Shown here: positions 57,649 to 64,000 of the stretch, in pieces
Layout of the letters: each line of letters starts with the position of its first letter
Position numbering within the stretch: position 1 is the first letter of the stretch
NCBI RefSeq assembly: GCF_003100395.1
Contig: NZ_CP029210.1
Location: forward strand, 3,720,001 to 3,784,000
Length of the DNA stretch: 64,000 nt
Origin: Aquabacterium olei
Lineage (GTDB): Bacteria > Pseudomonadota > Gammaproteobacteria > Burkholderiales > Burkholderiaceae_C
Direction: 5' to 3'
Notes under the pieces: generated by a model
Told to the model about the DNA's origin: nothing
Databases searched by the model: none
The model's input: the letters and a program-made list of their open reading frames with translations, nothing else
Program-made: the position numbers and the translations under genes

Positions 57649-60600
57649 ATGACCGACCATTCCGGCATCCAGCATGCGCTGGGTGATGCCGCGCGCAGCG
57701 TGCTCGATGGCCTGCTGGCCGAACTCAGCGCTTTCGGCCCCAGCCAGCACACCCGGCTGCTGCGCCTGCACACCCCACTGGGCCCCGACGTGCTGCTGGC
57801 CGAGCGCGTTCAGATCCACGAAGGGATGGGCCCCGGCGCGGCGCTGCTGCCCGACACGCTCGACCATTCTGTCGACCTGCACCCTGCCCAACCGGTGGAG
57901 CCTCCCCCCACGGGTCAGCGCACCGAACTGCTGGCGCTCAGCACCCGCGCCGACCTGGCTCCCGAGGACCTCCTCGGCCACCCCATCCTGCTGGAGCTGC
58001 TCACCGCCGGCCCGGGCGGTGCGCTGCGCCCCTTTCACGGCCACGTCACCGCCTTTGAACTGCTCGGCGCCGATGGCGGCCATGCCCGCTACCGCTTGCG
58101 CATCGAACCCTGGCTGGCCTTCCTCGGCCACCGCACCGATGCCTGGGTGTTCCAGGACATGAGCGTGCTCGACATCACCGAAGCGGTGTTTGCCGACTAC
58201 GCCGCGCAAGGCAAGCTGATGCCCGCCTGGCGCTTCGATCTGGCGGATCGCAGCGTCTACGCCCGCCGCTCGCTGTGCGTGCAGTTCAACGAAAGCGACC
58301 TGGCCTTCCTGCAGCGCCTGTGGGCCGAGGAAGGCCTGTTCACCTGGTTCGAGCACGAGGGACGCCCTACCGACGTGCCCCATCTGGGCCGCCACACGCT
58401 GGTCATCGCCGACCACAACGGGGCCTTCCGCCCGAACGCCCAGGCGCGCGTGCGTTTCACGCAGGCCGGGGCGGTGATGAAAGAAGACAGCCTCACGCGC
58501 TGGCACGGCCTGCGCCGCATCGGCCCGGCCGCGCTGCACACCGCGAGCTTCGACTACCGGGCCGTGGCCAACCATGGCGCCAGTGCCACCAGCGATGACG
58601 CCCATGGCCAGCCCTTCGATCTGGTGCATGCCGACCAGCCCGGCGCCTACGCCTACGAAACCCCGGCCCAGGCCGAGCGCCGCGCCTGGGTGCAGATGCA
58701 ATCGCTGGACGCGGCACGCAAGCGCTTCGTGGGCGAAGGCACCGTGCGCACGCTGGCGCCAGCCACCACCTTCACGCTGCTGGAGCACGCCGAGCACGAT
58801 GCCGGCCTTCTGAGCGCCGGCAGCACCGAGAACCAGTTCGTGGTGCTGGGCGTGGTGCACGAGGCGCGCAACAACCTCAGCGCCGACGCGCAGGCCGGGC
58901 TGAAGCGCCTGCTGGGCGATGCCGTGCTGGGCGCCCTGGCCGCCGTCGCTGAAGGCGAAGCCCAGGCCAATGCTTCCGATGCCCCCTTGTACCGCGCCCG
59001 CCTGACCGCCCAGCGCCACAGCGTGCCCGTGCGCGCGCCCATGCGCGGCGCCGACGGCCGGCTGCTGCACCGGCGCCCGGTGGTGCATGGCGCCCAGACG
59101 GCCGTGGTGGTGGGCCTCGGCGAGCCGGTGCACACCGACCGCGACGGCCGCGTCAAGGTGCAGTTCCACTGGCAGCGCGGCGCCCAGGGCAGCCACCGCC
59201 TGAGCGCCCCGGCCGACGACAACGCGCCCGCCTCCGCGGCCTCTGGCACGTGGGTGCGCGTCGCGCAAGACTGGTCCGGCCAGAACTGGGGCAGCGTCTT
59301 CATCCCCCGCCTGGGCCAGGAGGTCATCGTCAGCTTCGTCGACGGCGACATCGACCGCCCCGTGGTGGTGGGCGCGGCCTACAACGGACAAGGCGCCGAC
59401 GATGCGCAGGGCAACCAGGTGGCCGCCGGCAGCGCCACGGCCACGGGCAACGCCCCGGCATGGTTTCCCGGCAGCCAGAAGGCCGGCGAGCTGGAGGGCC
59501 ACGCCCACACCGCCACGCTGAGCGGTTTCAAGAGCCAGGCGCTCGACGCCTCGAAGACCGGCGGCGGCGGCCACAACCAGCTCGTGCTGGACGACACGCC
59601 AGGACAAGGCCGGCTGCTGGCGCACACCACTCAGCACCAGACCTGGCTGCAGATCGGCCACCTGCTGCAACAGCACGACAACCAGCGCCTGGCCCACCGC
59701 GGGCACGGGCTGGAGTTGCACACCCTGGCGCAAGGCGCACTGCGCGCGGCGTCAGGCCTGCACCTGTCGAGCTTTGCGCGGCCGGGCGGCACCAGCGCCC
59801 AGGCCCGCCCGATGGACACACGCGAGGCACAGGCTCAACTCACGAGCCATGCCGCCCTGGTGCGGACGCTGGCCGGCAACGCCCGCACGCACCTGGCCAA
59901 CCTGCCCAATGAGGCCGACGCAGACAAACTGCCGGCCCACCAGGCCCTGCAGGCCACGGTGCAAAGCTTGAAGGGCACGGAAGGCAACGGCCAGGGCAGC
60001 GAAGCCGATGGCGCATCGGGCGACGTGGTGCCCATCGGCGGCGGCCACGGCAGCATCCCCGTCACCGAGCGGCCGGATCTGGTGGTCAGCGCCGCCGGTG
60101 ACATCGCCGGCATGACGCCGGCCCACGCGGTGCTGAGCGCCGGCCAGCACACCACGCTGAGCGCAGCACAAGACACCAACCTGCTGGCCCAACGCCATCA
60201 GGCCTGGGCCGTGAAGGACGGCATCAGCCTGTTCACCCGCGGCGAAGCGAAGAACGAACAGCGCGCCGTGAAGGACGTCGGCATGAAGCTGCATGCGGCC
60301 AGCGGCAACGTGAACGTGCAAGCACAGAGCGGCGCGTTTTCGCTGACGGCGCTGAAGTCGGTCGACGTGCAGAGCACCGCCGCCGATGTGGTGATCTCGG
60401 CGCCCTCGCGCATCGTGCTCAATGGCGGCGGGGGCTACGTGAAGATCGACGGCGGCAACATCGAGATCGGCACGAGCGGGATGGCGCAGTTCAAGGCGGC
60501 GATGAAGGAGTTGACGTCGGGGGGGAGTGCCAGCGCGAGTTTCAGTTTGACGAAGCCTGGGACCCTCGCATTGCCTTTGGCCAAGCACCTGGTCTTCAGC

Positions 60601-60870
60601 ACCGCCCTGGACGTCCATGACGTCTTCTTCGGCAAGCCGATTGACAACTTGGAATTCACAGCCAGGTTCGCCGATGGAAGCTTCAGCCACGGCAGATTGG
60701 AATCGTCATCAGGCAAGACACCAAGAATAGGTCGCGAAACCGCAGAGGTGTTCGAAGTGCTGGTGGGATCCGACGGGGCGTGGGCCGTGGTTGGGGACGA
60801 CGGTGACTACAGAAGCAACACGGGAGAGTTGCATCACGACGAAGACGACGCGGACGGTGATGCCTCCTGA
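57649..60870 (+). CDS. vgrG: Type VI secretion tip protein VgrG with C-terminal extension
   Basis: The 1073-residue spike protein resembles phage gp27/gp5. The gp27-like part spans ~1-470 (CVQFNESDLAFLQRLWAEEG, then GLFTWFEHE). The OB-fold/gp5 part includes VHTDRDGRVKVQFHW and GSVFIPRLGQEVIVSFVDGD. The DUF2345 region follows (~600-960), with repetitive QAQSGAFSLTALKSVDVQST beta-helix strands. The last ~110 residues (from ~960) are an unrelated, acidic-ended extension that may load cargo. The start at 57649 has an AGGGACG site; an in-frame ATG at 57598 is possible. It directly precedes a cell-wall-degrading effector gene. No other T6SS structural genes are in the window. Confidence 0.92.
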   Translation: MTDHSGIQHALGDAARSVLDGLLAELSAFGPSQHTRLLRLHTPLGPDVLLAERVQIHEGMGPGAALLPDTLDHSVDLHPAQPVEPPPTGQRTELLALSTRADLAPEDLLGHPILLELLTAGPGGALRPFHGHVTAFELLGADGGHARYRLRIEPWLAFLGHRTDAWVFQDMSVLDITEAVFADYAAQGKLMPAWRFDLADRSVYARRSLCVQFNESDLAFLQRLWAEEGLFTWFEHEGRPTDVPHLGRHTLVIADHNGAFRPNAQARVRFTQAGAVMKEDSLTRWHGLRRIGPAALHTASFDYRAVANHGASATSDDAHGQPFDLVHADQPGAYAYETPAQAERRAWVQMQSLDAARKRFVGEGTVRTLAPATTFTLLEHAEHDAGLLSAGSTENQFVVLGVVHEARNNLSADAQAGLKRLLGDAVLGALAAVAEGEAQANASDAPLYRARLTAQRHSVPVRAPMRGADGRLLHRRPVVHGAQTAVVVGLGEPVHTDRDGRVKVQFHWQRGAQGSHRLSAPADDNAPASAASGTWVRVAQDWSGQNWGSVFIPRLGQEVIVSFVDGDIDRPVVVGAAYNGQGADDAQGNQVAAGSATATGNAPAWFPGSQKAGELEGHAHTATLSGFKSQALDASKTGGGGHNQLVLDDTPGQGRLLAHTTQHQTWLQIGHLLQQHDNQRLAHRGHGLELHTLAQGALRAASGLHLSSFARPGGTSAQARPMDTREAQAQLTSHAALVRTLAGNARTHLANLPNEADADKLPAHQALQATVQSLKGTEGNGQGSEADGASGDVVPIGGGHGSIPVTERPDLVVSAAGDIAGMTPAHAVLSAGQHTTLSAAQDTNLLAQRHQAWAVKDGISLFTRGEAKNEQRAVKDVGMKLHAASGNVNVQAQSGAFSLTALKSVDVQSTAADVVISAPSRIVLNGGGGYVKIDGGNIEIGTSGMAQFKAAMKELTSGGSASASFSLTKPGTLALPLAKHLVFSTALDVHDVFFGKPIDNLEFTARFADGSFSHGRLESSSGKTPRIGRETAEVFEVLVGSDGAWAVVGDDGDYRSNTGELHHDEDDADGDAS

Positions 60871-60933
60871 ACACTGGCGTCCAGAAGCACTTATCGCCCC
60901 CGAAACAGTCGCAACTTCTGCTTGAGCAGCATT

Positions 60934-62658
60934 ATGGAAACGAACAAGAGCAAAATCAGTTTATTGCTGGTCGACATACTGGATCAACCGATCAAGGGAT
61001 TGCAGGTAGAAATCCGAACCGCGGACAGGGTGTGGCACCGAGCCACCACCAACGCATCGGGCGTCCTGGAGTTCACAGCTGCTCAAGGCCGAGATCTCGT
61101 GGTTCATGTGGAGCACTGGGTCACCAAACAGATGAAACCGGTCGCCAAGTTCTTCGCAGGACTCGACGATATGGCGATCAAGTTGGTTAGTCCTAAAGTG
61201 AAGACAGCCGTTGCAGCCGAGCCGACAGGGGCGCCAGGGCCATACCTTCGAGGCATGTATGTGGTCAGAAAGGGAGACACGCTGTCCGGCATTGCAAAGG
61301 CCCACGGAATCGGCGTCGACTACCTTGCAAAGATCAATGACATTCACAACAAGAACGCTCTCTCCATAGGGCAAGTCCTGAAAGTACCGCCTGTCAAGAA
61401 CCGGAGCACGCAACCTCAGCCGCATGCAAAGCCGGTCGGCACTCCTCCACATTCGGCGACAGATGTCAAGAACGCACCGCGAACGGCGAACGGCAAAGCT
61501 GTGCCGGCGCAAAATGAGAACAACGCCAACGGGAAGCCCGTGGCGAGGTTGCCCGGGGAACAATCAGCAGTCATTTTCCCGCTCAAAGTCAAGCCACTCA
61601 ACGAGAAGGGTGGGAGCTTTTCCAACAGGAGTTGGAGCCAAATATCCCCGGCTATCGCGACGACGTTTGGCGGGGGGAGAAGGACGCCCGACGGCGGGCG
61701 GCGACTTCACGCGGGGAGAGACCTTTATGCAAGAGACCTCACCGACGTGTACGCCGTAGCGCCCGGAAAAGTACTACGAGTAGCGCCTTTCTACATGAAG
61801 ACCGATCAGGTGAGCGTTCGTCATAAGACCAGTGACGGCCGGGAGTTCATCGTGCGGTACGGTGAACTGGACCCTGAATCAATCCGCGTGAAAAAAGGGG
61901 ACGATCTGATGCAAGGGCAGCTCATAGGAAAGACGGGAATTCTCAGACGATCAAACGGGGAAAAGCTCATCATCGCAGACGGTAAAAACGTCTCCATGCT
62001 GCATTTCGAGTTGTACAGTGGTGCCGCTGGACTCGACAACGCAGATAATCTGAGCACCACCACTGGAGAATATAGGCGACGTTCGGACCTGATCGACCCG
62101 CTGCCGATTCTGCAGGAAGGTTACATCAACAGCTTTAGGGACGGCGCCTCCACGGTACCAGTTCAACCTGGCGAGCGAAAGCCCGTCTCACAGCTGCGCC
62201 TCTCAGCGGAAGGCGAAGCGTTCATTAAAAATTACGAAAAACTCAGACTTGACTATTATGAGGATCATCTCCACTATTGCACTGTTGGCTGGGGCCACCT
62301 TACAGGCGGGAAGACCACATGCTCGAGTCAGTCAATAAAGATAGGCGAAAAGATACCCTTAGAGGAAGCACAGCGCCTTTTTGACGAAGACAGAAAGGCG
62401 CATGAGCGATACGTAAAGGAAGCAATCACCGCCCCTCTCTACCAACATGAATTCGACGCGCTTTGCTCACTCGCATTCAATATTGGAAACATAAGAAAAA
62501 AATCTCCCACCCTCTGTTCGAAAGTAAATTCAGGGCAATACAAAGAAGCAGCAAAGGAGTTTTTAGACATCACCAACGGAGGTACACCCGGCCTTGTGAA
62601 ACGCCGAAATCAGGAGAATGCGATGTTTTTGCGAGCGGAGTACGACTCAACACATTGA
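60934..62658 (+). CDS. Putative T6SS peptidoglycan effector: LysM + M23-like + GH24 lysozyme
   Basis: The 574-residue protein has no signal peptide. Its parts are an N-terminal beta domain (~5-90, SLLLVDILDQPIKGLQVEIR, carboxypeptidase-regulatory-like), LysM (109-152, YVVRKGDTLSGIAKAHGI), a charged linker, an M23-like domain (~235-365) and a T4-type lysozyme domain (~422-570). In M23 the zinc ligands H259, D263 and H357 are kept, but the usual catalytic histidines are replaced by E311 (YGEL for YxHL) and M355 (MLH for HLH). In GH24 the triad E435, D444, T450 (YEKLRLDYYED, then CTVGWGH) is complete. The position after vgrG and the domain set suggest a dual cell-wall effector like Aeromonas TseP. 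ATG at 60934 is chosen; a TTG at 60922 is in frame. Confidence 0.85.
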   Translation: METNKSKISLLLVDILDQPIKGLQVEIRTADRVWHRATTNASGVLEFTAAQGRDLVVHVEHWVTKQMKPVAKFFAGLDDMAIKLVSPKVKTAVAAEPTGAPGPYLRGMYVVRKGDTLSGIAKAHGIGVDYLAKINDIHNKNALSIGQVLKVPPVKNRSTQPQPHAKPVGTPPHSATDVKNAPRTANGKAVPAQNENNANGKPVARLPGEQSAVIFPLKVKPLNEKGGSFSNRSWSQISPAIATTFGGGRRTPDGGRRLHAGRDLYARDLTDVYAVAPGKVLRVAPFYMKTDQVSVRHKTSDGREFIVRYGELDPESIRVKKGDDLMQGQLIGKTGILRRSNGEKLIIADGKNVSMLHFELYSGAAGLDNADNLSTTTGEYRRRSDLIDPLPILQEGYINSFRDGASTVPVQPGERKPVSQLRLSAEGEAFIKNYEKLRLDYYEDHLHYCTVGWGHLTGGKTTCSSQSIKIGEKIPLEEAQRLFDEDRKAHERYVKEAITAPLYQHEFDALCSLAFNIGNIRKKSPTLCSKVNSGQYKEAAKEFLDITNGGTPGLVKRRNQENAMFLRAEYDSTH

Positions 62659-62676
62659 AGCGCGGACACTGAAAAA

Positions 62677-63198
62677 ATGACACCTCGGATTCTTGCCGCA
62701 TTGGCATGCTATGCCATTCTTTCTGCGAGTGCAGGCACGCCCACGCAAACCTACTGGCTATCTCGGATAGAGACCCCAGAAAGGGTGTCAAAAAACGGGC
62801 CGTACCCCATCGTTTCAGACCCCAGAGACGCGGGCTATCTCACCGCTATCACCATCGAAAACGATGTGGTCTTGATGAATGGAGCCGATGGTTGCGGCGC
62901 AAGGATAGACTACACCCGCGATTTCTACATCGACCGCACTCTAGCAGAGGCCATTGACGATGCCGGCGGGATAAAGAAATTCAACGCATTTGTCGAGCGA
63001 AAGCTGAAGACCACGATCACGGCATGGAAGCAGAAACTCGAATTAAAGGAACCCCTTACGAAAAATGACTCGGACGTCTGTCAACTGCTTGCGAGAACGT
63101 CAATCTACAAAGGCCTGAAGGAGATAGTTCTTTGGGACACGTTGTACTTCTACAAATTCGATCTAGGCGCTGATTACAAGGGAGCATTTCGCAAATAG
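62677..63198 (+). CDS. Exported small protein, candidate periplasmic immunity protein
   Basis: The 173-residue protein starts with a Sec signal (MTPRILAALACYAILSASAG) and should reside in the periplasm. It lies 18 bp after the effector gene on the same strand and shares its AT-rich composition. This is the expected position and cellular location for an immunity protein that blocks a peptidoglycan hydrolase. Two cysteines in the mature part (GADGCGARIDY and DSDVCQLLA) could form a disulfide. I recognise no family. The immunity role is inferred from context. Confidence 0.72.
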   Translation: MTPRILAALACYAILSASAGTPTQTYWLSRIETPERVSKNGPYPIVSDPRDAGYLTAITIENDVVLMNGADGCGARIDYTRDFYIDRTLAEAIDDAGGIKKFNAFVERKLKTTITAWKQKLELKEPLTKNDSDVCQLLARTSIYKGLKEIVLWDTLYFYKFDLGADYKGAFRK

Positions 63199-63294
63199 GC
63201 GGCTCCAGCCAGCACGTATCAACCGCGTTGCTTGGCACTTTGCGAGAGCGCAGATATCCCATTTGCGGGCACCTCCTTCACCGCACCCTTAGCC

Positions 63295-63507
63295 ATGAAG
63301 CAATACAAAGCTGTGATCTACCAGGAAGGCATGCTCGGCTCGCTGCTGCTCGGCGCGTCCAAGGTCGACCCGGTCCGGTTCACCGATTTCCTGAACAAGC
63401 ACGCCGCCCAGGGCTGGCGGGTCATCACGATGGAGAAGGACATCCGCCGCATGCTGCTGCTCTGGCGTCGCGAGGCCTATGTCGTGCTGATGGAGAAAGA
63501 CGCGTGA
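63295..63507 (+). CDS. DUF4177-like small protein
   Basis: The 70-residue soluble protein begins MKQYKAVIYQEGMLGSL and has the DUF4177 pattern of an N-terminal strand, a central NKHAAQGWRVITMEKD and a C-terminal strand EAYVVLMEK. The family has no known function. The composition is GC-rich again, so it belongs to the resident genome rather than to the effector island. Its stop overlaps the GTG start of the next gene (GTGA). Confidence 0.7.
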   Translation: MKQYKAVIYQEGMLGSLLLGASKVDPVRFTDFLNKHAAQGWRVITMEKDIRRMLLLWRREAYVVLMEKDA

Positions 63508-63719
63508 AGCTGGGTCTCTTTATCGCCTTGGCTGTCGCCGTACTGTGGGGGGCCCTGGCGATCGCCCAGCTCTGGTGGGCGCCACTCGATGCGCCCACCT
63601 TCCTGAAGGTGTCCGTGACAGCGGCCATCCTGGAAGGCCTCGTCGTCGTCGTGACCTTGGCTGTGCGGGAATACCTCTCGGACAGGCGCCTGAAGCGGGA
63701 CGGTTTCATCGATGGCTGA
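63504..63719 (+). CDS. Small two-helix membrane protein
   Basis: The 71-residue protein has two predicted transmembrane helices (LGLFIALAVAVLWGALAIAQ and LKVSVTAAILEGLVVVVTLA) and a basic cytoplasmic tail (REYLSDRRLKRDGF). The start is GTG at 63504, overlapping the stop of the DUF4177-like gene, so the two are coupled. I do not recognise a family. Confidence 0.65.
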   Translation: MKLGLFIALAVAVLWGALAIAQLWWAPLDAPTFLKVSVTAAILEGLVVVVTLAVREYLSDRRLKRDGFIDG

Positions 63720-63772
63720 GGGCCATCCGCAGCCCTGATCGTGGGCCTGCCCGGGTTCAGAGCGACATCCCG

Positions 63773-64000
63773 TCAATCACTCCGAACAACGCCGTACCCG
63801 GACTGAGCCACTCCACCTCGGTACTGCTTGGGCAGGCGGCCCGAATGGCGCCCCCTGTTCCACTTCATCGCCGGCTTTTCCACCCACAGATAGGCAAGAG
63901 ACGCCAACACCAATACCGCGGCCCCCAGCACAAACAACAAACCGGCAAAACGACCCGAGTCGAGTGCGTCCAAGCCCCCCGCACTCCTGAAGACATGGAA
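63773..64000 (-). CDS. C-terminal fragment of a membrane protein, probably an acyltransferase-3 family member
   Basis: The frame is open to the right edge, so this is the last 75 residues of a longer gene. A transmembrane helix (AGLLFVLGAAVLVLASLAYL) is followed by WVEKPAMKWNRGR. The hydrophobic helix ending in a VEKPAM-type motif and a basic tail is typical of OafA/YrhL-like acyltransferase-3 enzymes that acylate surface sugars. The identification rests on this short segment only. Confidence 0.55.
   Translation of the reverse strand, partial: FHVFRSAGGLDALDSGRFAGLLFVLGAAVLVLASLAYLWVEKPAMKWNRGRHSGRLPKQYRGGVAQSGYGVVRSD

Larger units (their letters stand above)
60880..63200. other. AT-rich island carrying the effector and immunity genes
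   Basis: Base composition drops abruptly after the vgrG gene. For example 62221-62280 is about 32 percent GC, against roughly 65-75 percent in the flanking genes, and codon use shifts to A/T-ending codons. The shift covers the effector and the following gene and ends before 63295. This indicates recent horizontal acquisition of the cargo downstream of a resident vgrG. I see no flanking repeats or integrase. Confidence 0.75.

Overview
The window is about 64 kb of very GC-rich chromosomal DNA that is almost fully coding. The gene content (leuS-lptE-holA, the PA2779/PA2778 pair, DUF3138, a PEP-CTERM protein, polyamine catabolism, a VgrG tip) and the codon use point to a free-living betaproteobacterium of the order Burkholderiales, something like Aquabacterium, Leptothrix or Rubrivivax. 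The genus is a guess. I see no rRNA or tRNA gene, CRISPR array or insertion sequence.

Layout. (1) 1-3.6 kb: a light/oxidative-stress module with a DUF1365 protein cut by the window edge, a COG2907-type FAD oxidoreductase, a periplasmic glutathione peroxidase, and a MerR-B12 photoreceptor regulator of the LitR/CarH family. (2) 3.7-5.4 kb: a PEP-CTERM surface protein and an FNR-type regulator with four cysteines. (3) 5.4-12 kb: a minus-strand beta-oxidation operon (LCAD-type acyl-CoA dehydrogenase, thiolase, FadB/FadJ-type multienzyme, CaiB/BaiF CoA-transferase). It diverges from a TetR regulator, with a 22-bp pseudo-palindrome between them. (4) 12-21.4 kb: a K+/H+ antiporter, a DUF1232 protein, an ECF sigma/RskA anti-sigma pair, an MtfA-like peptidase, a GAF-GGDEF protein with a degenerate GVDEF site, a flavin monooxygenase, a second TetR and two poorly characterised proteins. 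(5) 21.4-25 kb: the proton-translocating transhydrogenase operon with panD lying between its alpha-1 and alpha-2 genes. (6) 25-43 kb: housekeeping genes (nudJ-mnmA, glpD/glpR, leuS-lptE-holA) mixed with a PIN protein, DUF1439 lipoprotein, tandem hot-dog thioesterase, PACE transporter, alpha/beta hydrolase, GST, a stand-alone HHxxxDG acyltransferase and a GGDEF-EAL protein.

(7) 43-57.4 kb: the PA2779/PA2778 pair and then a polyamine locus. puuC and puuB sit on one side. On the other side is a minus-strand series puuA-potF-potG-potH-potI-DUF3138, followed by a chemoreceptor. Together these could give outer-membrane entry, periplasmic binding, ABC uptake, gamma-glutamylation, oxidation and possibly chemotaxis toward putrescine. 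puuD, puuE and puuR are not in the window. (8) 57.6-63.2 kb: a type VI secretion tip gene (vgrG), a strikingly AT-richer gene for a LysM + M23-like + GH24 lysozyme effector, and a Sec-signal protein that is the likely immunity factor. The right edge has two small genes and the C-terminus of a membrane acyltransferase.

The most novel leads are the putative VgrG-effector-immunity cassette with an atypical M23 domain, the DUF3138 outer-membrane protein inside a putrescine operon, the B12 photoreceptor next to the DUF1365/oxidoreductase pair, and panD inside the transhydrogenase operon. All assignments come from reading motifs and context, with no database search. Start codons were chosen by ribosome-binding site, family length and gene overlap.
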